14,648 nucleotides of DNA from Comamonadaceae bacterium. GTDB lineage: Bacteria; Pseudomonadota; Gammaproteobacteria; Burkholderiales; Burkholderiaceae_C. Of this stretch, positions 7,815 to 14,648 are shown piece by piece (position 1 is the stretch's first letter; every line of letters starts with the position of its first letter). The stretch is from the NCBI GenBank assembly GCA_947494405.1, contig CANLWQ010000017.1, positions 1-14,648 on the forward strand. Direction: 5' to 3'. The translations under genes and the position numbers were made by a program. The notes under the pieces were generated by a model that did no database searches, was not told the origin of the DNA, and worked only from the letters and a program-made list of their open reading frames with translations.

Positions 7815-8349
7815 CATGAAATACAGGCACTTACTCCCCACAAGCTCTGCACAACTCAGGGGCTACACCCTGCTGGAGTTAATCACGGTCATCGCCTTGA
7901 CCAGTATCTTGCTGGGGGTGGCCAGCCCTTGGCTGCAACAGTGGCTGTGGCGAATGCAAGTGGAAGCCGTGGTGCAATCGTGGAGCGCAGACTTGCAAAC
8001 CGCAAGGTTGCAAGCGCTGCGATCAGGGCAAGCCTTGCGCCTGCAGCGCTTAAACCACTGCCAAAGCCTGCCTTTGGTCAATGGCGACTGGCGCTGTGGA
8101 TGGCAGTTACACAAAGTGGATGGCAACAACGCTTTGGTGGTTTTGAATCATGTACTGGCGGGCGAGGTGATGGTGCAGATGAGCCCCGCACACAATAGCT
8201 TGGACATCAATGCCATGGGCGAACCCGTGGCGGGCGGCTTGCGTTTGGTGGTGCAAGCCAAGCGAAGCACAGCCGCGTCTTTGGGGCGCGTCATTTGCAT
8301 CAATATCGCGGGGCGCTTGCGGGTTTTGGCGGGCAACACATGCACATAA
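7807..8349 (+). CDS. fimT: Type IV minor pilin, FimT/GspH type
   Basis: A pilin-like protein of 180 residues, processed by the prepilin peptidase and expected in the priming and tip complex of a type IV pilus. The leader ends in RG|YTLLELITVIALTSILLG: cleavage follows G19, Glu24 is mature position 5, and a hydrophobic helix follows. The Cys-containing C-terminal end VICINIAGRLRVL resembles the GspH/FimT ending. Four cysteines in the head (in NHCQ, WRCGW, VICIN and the final TCT) could form disulfides. Two starts are possible: ATG 7807 (MAGMKYR) or ATG 7816 (MKYR), giving leaders of 19 or 16 residues. Neither has a clear ribosome-binding site. It opens the pilin cluster 70 nt after nrdR, and its 3' end overlaps the next gene by 10 nt. 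Confidence 0.88.
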   Translation: MAGMKYRHLLPTSSAQLRGYTLLELITVIALTSILLGVASPWLQQWLWRMQVEAVVQSWSADLQTARLQALRSGQALRLQRLNHCQSLPLVNGDWRCGWQLHKVDGNNALVVLNHVLAGEVMVQMSPAHNSLDINAMGEPVAGGLRLVVQAKRSTAASLGRVICINIAGRLRVLAGNTCT

Positions 8350-8831
8350 ACCCTGCAAGCCGTCGATGGGCGGGGTTTGCCACGCTCGACGCATTGGCCG
8401 GCTTGATGCTTTTGAATTTGCTTTGTCTGGGTGTGCTGGCTGGGCAATGGCAAGCGCTGCAAGCGCAGCGCGACGCCCTCGCCATGCAAACCGCGGTGGC
8501 CTTGGCACAAGATTTGTGGGAGCGCATGCAAATCAATCCACAAGCTGCCCTCGCCTACCAGCTTCAGCTCGGTCAAACTGTGCCCGCCCTGGACTGTCAG
8601 TCCCGCGCTTGCAGTTTGGACAACTGGGCGCAAGCGGATTTGGCAGCATGGCTGGGCAACGTGAAGCTGCGGATTCCTGGTGCACAAACCCAGTTGCTCA
8701 CCAACAGCCAAGCGCAGGTGCAGTTGTTGCTGGCTTGGCCTGTCAGCGAGTGGCTGCCCAAGCCAGACAGCAATGCGATCAAAGAATGTCCCGTAAACCA
8801 CCGCTGCTGGCAAACCCGTTGGACCTTATGA
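8340..8831 (+). CDS. pilV: Type IV pilus minor pilin/assembly protein PilV
   Basis: A 163-residue pilin-like protein. The leader ends at G12 and the mature part begins FATLDALAGLMLLNLLCLG, a hydrophobic helix. The segment AVALAQDLWERMQINPQAA matches the diagnostic PilV feature (ALAQDLAERMRxNP). Four cysteines (DCQSRACS and ECPVNHRC) probably form two disulfides. Mature position 5 is Asp17 instead of the conserved Glu. PilV works with FimT/FimU, PilW, PilX and PilE in pilus priming. The start at ATG 8340 gives a normal short leader and a 10-nt overlap with the preceding gene; the in-frame ATG at 8295 would give an overlong leader. The stop overlaps the pilW start as ATGA. The family call rests on the AQDLxERM motif and gene position. 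Confidence 0.85.
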   Translation: MHINPASRRWAGFATLDALAGLMLLNLLCLGVLAGQWQALQAQRDALAMQTAVALAQDLWERMQINPQAALAYQLQLGQTVPALDCQSRACSLDNWAQADLAAWLGNVKLRIPGAQTQLLTNSQAQVQLLLAWPVSEWLPKPDSNAIKECPVNHRCWQTRWTL

Positions 8832-9520
8832 GTACCTCGCGCTACCAACAACAGGGTCACACCTTGGTGCAAAGCTTGGTGGGCATGGTCTTGTCGGCCT
8901 GGGTTTTGTCCGCGGCATTTGCGGCTTTCGCATGGGTGCAAAACAATCACCAACATATGCAAACCATGGCCGAAGTGCATGAGCGCCTGCATGCAGCCTT
9001 GGCCTTGATTCAAACGCGGGTGAGTCGCGCCGGTGCTCCCGCTTTGCAATTTGATGCACAAGGGCAAGTCAGTTGGTTACCGCTGCCCTTCAGCCTACAA
9101 GGCAGCAACAGCAGTTTTTCATTAACCCACCACAGCAGCCTCACCCCCGCCGATTGCCAAGGCCACCAAGCCTCTGCTTCGCCATTCATTCAAGACGACT
9201 TCAAGCGCAGCGCCCGTTACGAGCTCAGTTGCAAAGACACACTGCGCAGCAACACCAATTACCAAGCCTTGTTAGACAACATCCAACAACTGAACTTTAT
9301 GTATGCACAGGCTCTGCCCGGGGCTGTGCCACAAATGCAATGGCGCACTGCCAACCAAGTGAGCGACTGGCAAGCTGTACGCGGGCTGCAAGCTTGTCTG
9401 CAAACCAAGCAAACGGGCGCAAGCCTTCTTGCAACCCCATCTTGCAACACAGGGCTTGCATTGGCGCCACCCGCTTTGGCTTGGCGCGGGGTGGCTCATT
9501 TGCGCCATGCCAAGCCATGA
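8828..9520 (+). CDS. pilW: Type IV pilus minor pilin/assembly protein PilW
   Basis: A 230-residue pilin-like protein, the largest of the cluster. The leader MSTSRYQQQG is followed by HTLVQSLVGMVLSAWVLSAA, a hydrophobic helix. Mature position 1 is His and position 5 is Gln15 instead of Glu, so the prepilin motif is atypical. The head contains WVQNNHQHMQTMAEVHERLH and ALIQTRVSRAGA, similar to the PilW pattern of a helix followed by an acyl-like R-x-AG segment, and four cysteines (ADCQG, LSCKD, QACLQ, PSCNT). The frame is open well upstream of 8828, but the ATG overlapping the pilV stop is the only start that gives a prepilin leader. Its stop overlaps the pilX start as ATGA. PilW by position and size; the sequence match is weaker than for PilV or PilE. 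Confidence 0.82.
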   Translation: MSTSRYQQQGHTLVQSLVGMVLSAWVLSAAFAAFAWVQNNHQHMQTMAEVHERLHAALALIQTRVSRAGAPALQFDAQGQVSWLPLPFSLQGSNSSFSLTHHSSLTPADCQGHQASASPFIQDDFKRSARYELSCKDTLRSNTNYQALLDNIQQLNFMYAQALPGAVPQMQWRTANQVSDWQAVRGLQACLQTKQTGASLLATPSCNTGLALAPPALAWRGVAHLRHAKP

Positions 9521-10137
9521 AGCAGCAATATGGTTTGGCGCTGCCTGTGGTTGTGGTGTTGTCCGGCCTGTGCAGCTTGCTGTTGTTGGCCGAGTGGCGC
9601 AGCTTGGTTTGGGCACAGGCTTTGGGACACAGCGCGGCGCTTCGCTGGCAATTGCAGCAAAGCGCTTTAGACGCCCTGCGTGTGGCTGTAGAGGACATTC
9701 GCCACAACACCACAGACTCGCGGTACCACATGGGCACAAGCACCGATACACATGCATTTTTTCCTCGCACGACGCCAGAGTGGCAGGTGTTGCAAACGCG
9801 GTTGGCGGTCAGCGATTGCCAAAACGGCATTTGCCGCTCTTTGGGCCCCGACAACCCGTTTTTATCGCCTTGGTTGGCGCGGCTTGGTAAAGGCCAAACC
9901 ATTCCCGCTATTGCAGGACAAACAGTCAGCTATTGGGTGGAAATTTTGCCCACCTCCACCACCGTTCAAAGCGATCAAACTTTTCTCTACCGCATTACTG
10001 CTTTGGCGCAAAGTGCAAACAACGGCCCGCTGTCGGCATGGCAAGCCGTGTGGCAAGCCCAGCCCAACGCACCCGACAGTTTGGCCTCCCCCCTGCGCTT
10101 AAACGAGTTCACTCGCTTACTGCCCTTGCTGCCATGA
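9517..10137 (+). CDS. pilX: Type IV pilus minor pilin/assembly protein PilX
   Basis: A 206-residue pilin-like protein. The very short leader MKQQYG is followed by LALPVVVVLSGLCSLLLLAEW, a hydrophobic helix. Mature position 5 is Val11, not Glu; loss of Glu5 is known for the GspK/PilX class, which sits at the pilus tip. Further features are ALRWQLQQSALDALRVAVED after the helix and one Cys pair (SDCQNGICRS). The start at ATG 9517 lies in the pilW stop (ATGA), and the stop overlaps the pilE start the same way. In many beta- and gammaproteobacteria a large pilY1 adhesin gene follows pilX; here pilE follows at once. The call depends largely on order and on the leader. Confidence 0.8.
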   Translation: MKQQYGLALPVVVVLSGLCSLLLLAEWRSLVWAQALGHSAALRWQLQQSALDALRVAVEDIRHNTTDSRYHMGTSTDTHAFFPRTTPEWQVLQTRLAVSDCQNGICRSLGPDNPFLSPWLARLGKGQTIPAIAGQTVSYWVEILPTSTTVQSDQTFLYRITALAQSANNGPLSAWQAVWQAQPNAPDSLASPLRLNEFTRLLPLLP

Positions 10138-10532
10138 AAGCTGCCCCTCAAGGCTTTAGCCTCATCGAGTTGCTGGTGGTGATGGCGCTGGTGGCCATAC
10201 TCAGTAGCTTTGCACTTCCCGCCTACCAAGGCAGCCAACAACGCGCCCAACGCACCTTGGCCAAACTCGCTTTGATGAAAACCGCGCATTGGCTAGAGCG
10301 TTCGGCCAGCGCTTCGGGCAACTACGCTACGCTTGTCCCCGACGCGGTTTGGCAAACCACCGAGTTGCGCTACCGCGTGGATTTGCAATCTCAGGCCAAT
10401 GAGTTTGTTTTAAAGGCTGTCCCCTTGGGCGCGCAAGCCCAAGATGCTTGCGGCAGTTTCACCCTCAACCATGTGGGCGAGCGCGGCGTGAAAAACGCAT
10501 CCTTGACCGCGGCGCAGTGCTGGGGCAGGTAG
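10134..10532 (+). CDS. pilE: Type IV pilin-like protein PilE
   Basis: A 132-residue type IV pilin with a canonical prepilin signal: MKAAPQG|FSLIELLVVMALVAILSSFALPAYQ, with cleavage after G7 and Glu12 at mature position 5. After the helix comes the PilE-type pattern QRTLAKLALMKTAHWLERS, then GNYATL. The C-terminus carries a cysteine pair (DACGSFTL and AAQCWGR) forming the usual C-terminal disulfide loop. By position it is the minor pilin PilE of the fimT-pilV-pilW-pilX-pilE cluster rather than the major pilin, although sequence alone cannot exclude a major role. It begins in the pilX stop (ATGA) and ends 11 nt before ribD. Confidence 0.88.
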   Translation: MKAAPQGFSLIELLVVMALVAILSSFALPAYQGSQQRAQRTLAKLALMKTAHWLERSASASGNYATLVPDAVWQTTELRYRVDLQSQANEFVLKAVPLGAQAQDACGSFTLNHVGERGVKNASLTAAQCWGR

Positions 10533-10543
10533 GCGCTGTCAGC

Positions 10544-11665
10544 ATGTCGATAATGGCGTGTATGAACTGGTCTGCACTTGACACCTCCCACATGGCCCAA
10601 GCTTTGGCTTTGGCTGAGCAAGCCCTTTTCATCACCACACCCAACCCGCGAGTGGGCTGCGTCATCGTTTCAGCCACGGGGCAGGTGCTAGGCCTTGGCC
10701 ACACCCAAGCCGCGGGACAAGCCCACGCGGAAATCATGGCGCTGCGGGATGCGCAGGCCTTGGGCCATGAGGTGAAAGGCGCCACCGCTTATGTGACGCT
10801 AGAGCCTTGCGCCCACCAAGGCCGCACAGGGCCGTGTTGCGATGCGCTGGTGGCCGCAGGTGTGGCCAGAGTGGTGGCCAGTGTGCAAGACCCCAACCCC
10901 CAAGTGGCCGGTCTGGGCTTTGCCAAGCTGCGGGCAGCAGGCATACAAGTCGATGTCGGCCTAGGTGAACAAGAGGCCACCGAGTTGAACATCGGTTTTT
11001 TCAAACGCATGCAGCAAGCCAGGCCTTGGTTGCGCATGAAAACCGCGCAATCGCTGGATGGGCAAACCGCTTTGCTCAACGGCCAAAGCCAGTGGATAAC
11101 AGGCGAAGAGGCTCGCTTGGATGGCCACCATTGGCGAGCGCGCGCCTGCGCCGTGTTAACAGGCATAGGCACGGTTTTGCAAGACAACCCCTTGTTAAAT
11201 GTGCGTGGTGTTTCCACGCCGCGCCAGCCGCATTTGTTGTTGGTGGACTCGCGCTTGCAAACACCTTTGCATGCCCGGTTGTGGGATACCCCTCGCACTG
11301 TGGTCATCTACCACGCCACGCGAGACACCGCTCTTGAAGAAGCACTGAAGGCCAAAGGCGCTGAATTGGTGTGTTTGCCAGGTGCTGGCGAGAAAGTGGA
11401 CTTGGCCGCCATGCTGCAAGACATGGGTCAACGCGCTTACAACGAGGTGCATGCAGAGGCCGGCCACAAGCTCAATGGATCACTTTTGAATGCGGGCTTG
11501 GTCGATGAGTTGCTGATGTATCTGGCCCCCTTACTCATAGGGCCAGGCCAGCCATTCGCCGCCTTGCCCACATTGGTGCAACTCGAGCAAGCTGCGTCTT
11601 GGCGCTTCGTCAGTCACACCGCTTTAGGGTGCGACTTACGCCTCTTGGCCAGACCGCTGCGCTGA
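10544..11665 (+). CDS. ribD: Bifunctional riboflavin pyrimidine deaminase/reductase RibD
   Basis: Catalyses two steps of riboflavin synthesis: deamination of diaminohydroxyphosphoribosylaminopyrimidine, then NADPH-dependent reduction of the ribosyl side chain. The N-terminal deaminase domain (about 1-145) has TTPNPRVGCVIV, HAE at 61-63 (zinc ligand H61, catalytic E63) and PCAHQGRTGPC with zinc ligands C89 and C98. The reductase domain (about 150-373) begins RPWLRMKTAQSLDGQTA and includes SQWITGEEAR, DNPLLNVRG, EVHAEAGHKLNGSLL and the terminal LGCDLRLLARP. Length, 373, is normal (E. coli 367). I chose ATG 10544, preceded by GCAGGTAGG at 10525-10533; in-frame ATGs at 10553 and 10562 are alternatives. 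It follows pilE by 11 nt with no room for a promoter or FMN riboswitch. Confidence 0.96.
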   Translation: MSIMACMNWSALDTSHMAQALALAEQALFITTPNPRVGCVIVSATGQVLGLGHTQAAGQAHAEIMALRDAQALGHEVKGATAYVTLEPCAHQGRTGPCCDALVAAGVARVVASVQDPNPQVAGLGFAKLRAAGIQVDVGLGEQEATELNIGFFKRMQQARPWLRMKTAQSLDGQTALLNGQSQWITGEEARLDGHHWRARACAVLTGIGTVLQDNPLLNVRGVSTPRQPHLLLVDSRLQTPLHARLWDTPRTVVIYHATRDTALEEALKAKGAELVCLPGAGEKVDLAAMLQDMGQRAYNEVHAEAGHKLNGSLLNAGLVDELLMYLAPLLIGPGQPFAALPTLVQLEQAASWRFVSHTALGCDLRLLARPLR

Positions 11666-11682
11666 TCTGCCAAAATAGCACC

Positions 11683-12324
11683 ATGTTCACCGGCATCATT
11701 ACCGGCGTGGGGCGCATCGCCGCCGTTCACGACCTGGGTCGTTCTTTGGATCATGGCAAACGCCTTGAGATCAGCACACCTGCGCTTTATTTAGATGATG
11801 TGGGCCTGGGAGACAGCATCGCCATCAATGGCGCTTGCATGACAGTCACCAGTTTCAACCCCACAGAAAACCTTTTCACCATCGATATTTCAGCTGAATC
11901 GCTGAACAAAACCGCCGGCCTGAATGAGGTGGGCACCACCTTGAATTTAGAAAAAGCTCTGCGTGCCAATGACCGTCTGGGCGGACACATTGTGTCGGGC
12001 CATGTAGACGGCATAGGTGCTGTACATCGCTTTGAGCAAATTGGCGAAAGCTGGTTGTTGCAAGTGCTGGCCCCGCCCAGCTTGGCCAAGTATTTGGCCT
12101 ACAAAGGCTCCATCACTGTCAATGGCGTCAGCCTCACGGTGAACCAGTTTGAAGATCAGGATCAGGGCTGTATGGTTTCCATCAACCTGATTCCCCACAC
12201 GATTGAAAACACCGCACTGGGTCAATTAAAAACCGGCAGCGCTGTGAATTTAGAAATAGACACCGTCGCCCGCTATGTAGAGCGCATGCTCAGTTGGGGT
12301 GCCACCTTGAAAGCCTCTGTATGA
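11683..12324 (+). CDS. ribE: Riboflavin synthase, alpha subunit
   Basis: Catalyses the dismutation of two 6,7-dimethyl-8-ribityllumazine molecules to riboflavin and the pyrimidine precursor. The 213 residues form two homologous lumazine-binding domains. The first (about 1-97) starts with the hallmark MFTGII and has [11 protein letters not shown] at 48-58. The second (about 98-195) has [11 protein letters not shown] at 100-110 and VNGVSLTVN at 147-155. The C-terminal helix [11 protein letters not shown] at 193-203 drives trimer formation in the family. The start is fixed by MFTGII even though an upstream frame is open. The gap from ribD is 17 nt, with only weak Shine-Dalgarno character. The stop overlaps the ribBA start as ATGA. 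Some genomes call this gene ribC. Confidence 0.97.
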   Translation: MFTGIITGVGRIAAVHDLGRSLDHGKRLEISTPALYLDDVGLGDSIAINGACMTVTSFNPTENLFTIDISAESLNKTAGLNEVGTTLNLEKALRANDRLGGHIVSGHVDGIGAVHRFEQIGESWLLQVLAPPSLAKYLAYKGSITVNGVSLTVNQFEDQDQGCMVSINLIPHTIENTALGQLKTGSAVNLEIDTVARYVERMLSWGATLKASV

Positions 12325-13442
12325 CAGCACCGCACAGCACTGTGAGTATTTCTCCCTTGGCCGATATCGTGGCCGAGATGAAGGCCGGCCGCATGGTCAT
12401 TTTGGTGGATGAGGAAGACCGCGAAAACGAAGGCGACTTGGTGTTGGCGGCTGACCATGTGACGCCTGAGGCCATCAACTTCATGGCGCGCTTTGGCAGG
12501 GGTTTGATTTGCCTCACCCTCACCCGCCAACATTGCGAGCATTTGAAATTGCCGCCCATGGTCGAGCGCAATGGCACGGTCTACAGCACAGCGTTCACGG
12601 TATCGATTGAAGCGGCTCAAGGTGTGACCACCGGTATTTCTGCCGCCGACCGCGCCCGCACCGTGCAAGTGGCTGTGGCCAAGAACACCAAGGCCAGCGA
12701 CTTGGTGCAGCCCGGGCATATTTTCCCTTTGCAAGCGGTGGATGGTGGTGTGCTCATGCGTGCCGGTCACACCGAGGCGGGTTGCGATTTGGCGGCCATG
12801 GCCGGTTGTACGGCAGCTTCTGTGATTTGCGAAATCATGAAAGACGACGGCACCATGGCGCGCTTGCCCGACTTGATGACTTTCGCCGCTGAGCATGGCT
12901 TGAAAATTGGCACCATTGCCGACCTGATCGAGTACCGCAGCCGCACCGAATCTTTGGTGACCAAAGTCAGCAGCCGTGCCATGAGCACTGCACACGGCGA
13001 ATTCACTGCCCACGCCTACAAAGACCTGACCAGCGACAGTGTGCACATGGCCTTGGTGCGCGGCAGTTGGACACCAGACCAAGAAGTGCTGGCACGTGTG
13101 CATGAACCTTTGTCGGTACTCGATGCGCTTGAGCCCCAACGCATCATGCATTCATGGAGCTTGGACGCTGCACTGTCTCGGGTTTGCGCGGAAGGCGCTG
13201 GCGTGGTGGTGTTGCTCAACTGCGGTGAAAGTGGCGAACAACTCTTAAGCCAATTTGAAGGCTTGGCTCGCTCTGCACAAGCCCCCGAGCGCGGGCGCAT
13301 GGATTTGCGCACCTACGGCATAGGCGCACAAATTTTGCGTGACTGCGGTGTGCACAAAATGCGCCTCATGGGCAACCCAAGGCGCATGCCCAGCATGACC
13401 GGCTATGGCCTTGAAATCACTGGCTACCTCTCTAAGGAATGA
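12321..13442 (+). CDS. ribBA: DHBP synthase RibB fused to a degenerate RibA-like domain (RibBX type)
   Basis: A 373-residue fusion. Residues 1-205 are 3,4-dihydroxy-2-butanone 4-phosphate synthase, which makes the four-carbon unit from ribulose 5-phosphate: [12 protein letters not shown] at 30-40 (acidic catalytic and metal residues), [12 protein letters not shown] at 101-112 and [11 protein letters not shown] at 147-157 are all intact. Residues 206-373 align with GTP cyclohydrolase II but have lost its active site. Where the family has the zinc motif with three Cys (HSECLTGD...RCDC), this protein reads [20 protein letters not shown], and the QEGRGIGL loop is replaced by CGESGEQLL. Only the end, [10 protein letters not shown] with RLMGNP, is recognisable. 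This matches the RibBX variants described in Proteobacteria, in which the second domain has no cyclohydrolase activity. The start overlaps ribE by ATGA. Often annotated as bifunctional ribBA. Confidence 0.94.
   Translation: MTAPHSTVSISPLADIVAEMKAGRMVILVDEEDRENEGDLVLAADHVTPEAINFMARFGRGLICLTLTRQHCEHLKLPPMVERNGTVYSTAFTVSIEAAQGVTTGISAADRARTVQVAVAKNTKASDLVQPGHIFPLQAVDGGVLMRAGHTEAGCDLAAMAGCTAASVICEIMKDDGTMARLPDLMTFAAEHGLKIGTIADLIEYRSRTESLVTKVSSRAMSTAHGEFTAHAYKDLTSDSVHMALVRGSWTPDQEVLARVHEPLSVLDALEPQRIMHSWSLDAALSRVCAEGAGVVVLLNCGESGEQLLSQFEGLARSAQAPERGRMDLRTYGIGAQILRDCGVHKMRLMGNPRRMPSMTGYGLEITGYLSKE
13435..13440 (+). promoter_or_regulatory. Ribosome-binding site of ribH
   Basis: AAGGAA just before ATG 13444, within the final codons of the preceding gene, is the best Shine-Dalgarno match among the rib genes. 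It decides the ribH start over upstream in-frame codons inside the ribBA coding sequence. Confidence 0.6.
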
Positions 13443-13443
13443 T

Positions 13444-13911
13444 ATGCACCACCCCGACTTAAGCGCTACGCGTGCCGATATGGATGGCAGCGCCCTGCGT
13501 ATTGGCTTGGTGCAAGCCAGGTTCAACCCCGACATCACCAACGCCTTGGCACAAGCTTGCAAAGCTGAATTACTGTCTTTGAAAGTCTCCGCTGACAACA
13601 TCCAACACATTCAAGTGCCTGGTGCCTTGGAAGTGCCTGTGGCCTTGCAAGCCTTGGCGCAAACCCAGCAGTTTGATGCGCTGATTGCTTTGGGCTGCAT
13701 CATTCGTGGCGAGACCTACCATTTTGAATTGGTGGCCAATGAGTCGGGCTCTGCCATCACCCAGTTGGCCTTGGACCACGGCTTGCCGATTGCCAACGCC
13801 ATACTCACCACGGAAAACCTGCCCCAAGCCGTGGCGCGCCAAACCGACAAAGGCCGCGATGCAGCCCGTGTGGCTGTAGAGATGGCGCTCTTGATGAAAA
13901 GCCTGTCATGA
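13444..13911 (+). CDS. ribH: 6,7-dimethyl-8-ribityllumazine synthase
   Basis: Condenses 3,4-dihydroxy-2-butanone 4-phosphate with the RibD pyrimidine product to give lumazine, the substrate of riboflavin synthase. In its 155 residues, [11 protein letters not shown] (25-35) forms the aromatic substrate pocket, [10 protein letters not shown] (59-68) the second loop, and [18 protein letters not shown] (83-100) carries the catalytic His93. [18 protein letters not shown] follows, as in the family. Length matches E. coli RibH (156), so an icosahedral or decameric assembly is possible. The start is supported by AAGGAA immediately upstream. The stop overlaps nusB as ATGA, the ribH-nusB pairing also seen in E. 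coli. Confidence 0.97.
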   Translation: MHHPDLSATRADMDGSALRIGLVQARFNPDITNALAQACKAELLSLKVSADNIQHIQVPGALEVPVALQALAQTQQFDALIALGCIIRGETYHFELVANESGSAITQLALDHGLPIANAILTTENLPQAVARQTDKGRDAARVAVEMALLMKSLS

Positions 13912-14405
13912 CCGATCACAGCTTACGCCGCGCCAGTGCACGCGCTGCACGCACCCGAGCACGTGGTTTTGCCTTGCAAGCGCTTTACCAAGTGATGGTG
14001 GGCGGCAACCCAGCCGATGAAGTCGACACCTTCACCCGCGACCTCAGCGGCTTTCACAAAGCCGACGCGGTGCATTTTGATGCGCTGCTGCACGGTTGCG
14101 CCGAACAAGCGGCTGCATTGGACGCGCTCATACTGCCGGTGCTTGACCGCAAGCTGAGCGAACTCTCTCCGATTGAACACGCGGTGTTATGGATTGGCGT
14201 GTATGAGTTGCAGCACTGCATAGACATTCCTTGGCGCGTGGTGCTGAATGAATGCATAGATTTAGCCAAAGAGTTTGGCGGCACCGATGGTCACAAATAT
14301 GTGAACGCGGTGCTCAACCAACTGGCGCTGCAATTGCGCGAGATCGAGGTTCAGTCAGAACGTCAAACCGCAACCAGCCCATCCCCCACGGCAGCCACAG
14401 AATAA
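13908..14405 (+). CDS. nusB: Transcription antitermination factor NusB
   Basis: A 165-residue all-helical RNA-binding protein that joins NusE (S10) on boxA RNA in rRNA antitermination. A basic N-terminus ([22 protein letters not shown]) leads into helix 1 with the family pattern ARxx[30 protein letters not shown] and [33 protein letters not shown] are the most conserved segments of the family. About 15 residues at the C-terminus (Ser/Thr/Ala/Pro-rich) extend past the folded core, as does the basic start; both extensions are common in betaproteobacteria. It begins in the ribH stop (ATGA) and ends 2 nt before the aminotransferase ATG. Confidence 0.96.
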   Translation: MTDHSLRRASARAARTRARGFALQALYQVMVGGNPADEVDTFTRDLSGFHKADAVHFDALLHGCAEQAAALDALILPVLDRKLSELSPIEHAVLWIGVYELQHCIDIPWRVVLNECIDLAKEFGGTDGHKYVNAVLNQLALQLREIEVQSERQTATSPSPTAATE

Positions 14406-14407
14406 GC

Positions 14408-14648
14408 ATGCGCATCACGCAACGCGCCCAACGCATCGAGCCTTTTTATGTGATGGAGATGGTCAAAGCCGCCCAGCGCATTGCGCAGGAAGTGAGGCAC
14501 AGCGATCAGCCCATGGTGTTTCTCAATATTGGTGAACCCGATTTCACTGCCCCGCCCTTGGTTCAAGCGGCTGCTGAACGCGCCATTCACGATGGCCGCA
14601 CGCAGTACACGAATGCCTTAGGCTTGGACGCTTTGCGTGAGCGCATCA
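14408..14648 (+). CDS. PLP-dependent class I/II aminotransferase, N-terminal part only
   Basis: The frame is open from ATG 14408 to the window edge, giving 80 residues of a protein that normally has about 390. RAQRIEPFYVMEMVKAAQRI is followed by VFLNIGEPDFTAPPLV and then DGRTQYTNALGLDALRERI. The GEPDF motif and the Y-x(2,3)-GLxxLR segment are the N-terminal signature of class I aminotransferases (aspartate aminotransferase, AspC-like fold type I). The PLP lysine lies beyond the edge, and substrate specificity cannot be judged from this part. The start follows the nusB stop by 2 nt, so it probably belongs to the same transcript. Family is secure, function is not. Confidence 0.88.
   Translation, partial: MRITQRAQRIEPFYVMEMVKAAQRIAQEVRHSDQPMVFLNIGEPDFTAPPLVQAAAERAIHDGRTQYTNALGLDALRERI

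Noticed and set aside
9073..9516. Open frame upstream of pilX inside pilW, suggesting a longer pilX or a frameshifted fusion
   Set aside because: The upstream translation is low-complexity Gln/Pro/Arg-rich sequence with no leader; the pilW frame over the same bases is intact, and ATG 9517 gives a short canonical leader.
8210..9520. A 436-codon open frame running through the end of fimT and all of pilV into pilW
   Set aside because: The part before 8828 is an alternative frame of genes with clear pilin features, and it encodes a Cys/Arg/Ala-rich sequence with no recognisable domain. The ATG at 8828 gives a proper prepilin leader.
12273..13151. A 292-codon minus-strand open frame opposite ribBA
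   Set aside because: It is antisense to a highly conserved enzyme gene, rich in His and Gly, and typical of a shadow frame in GC-rich DNA.
1..14648. CRISPR, insertion sequence, prophage or tRNA-linked island
   Set aside because: No spaced direct repeats, transposase or integrase motifs, tRNA cloverleaf or terminal inverted repeats were seen; coding is continuous and compositionally even.

Overview
The window looks like chromosomal DNA of a betaproteobacterium in the order Burkholderiales, most likely Comamonadaceae or a close relative. This rests on gene order (divergent cysS and ppiB-lpxH; nrdR, minor pilins and ribD-ribE-ribBA-ribH-nusB in a row), on a moderate-to-high GC content with heavy use of TTG for Leu and CAA for Gln, and on the protein sequences themselves. 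The genus cannot be fixed from sequence alone. Almost every base is coding. I see no tRNA, rRNA, insertion sequence, prophage, CRISPR array or other accessory island.

Layout. (1) 1-1074, minus strand: the first 358 codons of cysS, running off the left edge. (2) 1206-3649, plus strand: a secreted TPR protein, a periplasmic cyclophilin (ppiA), a cytoplasmic cyclophilin (ppiB) and lpxH, packed with 4-nt ATGA overlaps or a 4-nt gap. (3) 3665-6439, minus strand: a 924-residue DUF349 protein, convergent with lpxH. (4) 6529-7736, plus strand: a membrane-anchored lytic transglycosylase overlapping nrdR. (5) 7807-10532: five type IV pilin-like genes (fimT/gspH-type, pilV, pilW, pilX, pilE), all overlapping head to tail, with no pilY1. 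(6) 10544-14405: ribD, ribE, ribBA (RibBX type), ribH and nusB. (7) 14408 to the right edge: the start of a PLP-dependent aminotransferase.

How the genes work together. PpiA, the TPR protein and the transglycosylase act in the envelope, and LpxH supplies a lipid A intermediate. The pilin-like proteins should form the priming and tip complex of a type IV pilus. The rib genes cover the pathway from the pyrimidine deaminase step to riboflavin, except a functional GTP cyclohydrolase II: the RibA-like half of RibBA lacks the zinc cysteines, so a separate ribA is expected elsewhere. From slt to the aminotransferase all genes are co-directional with gaps of 70 nt or less, so the rib-nusB genes may share transcripts with the pilin genes.

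The window is mostly housekeeping. The points most worth a second look are the non-Glu residues at mature position 5 in three of five pilins, the missing pilY1, the degenerate RibA domain, the absence of room for an FMN riboswitch before ribD, and the architecture of the DUF349 protein. I found no convincing undescribed system.
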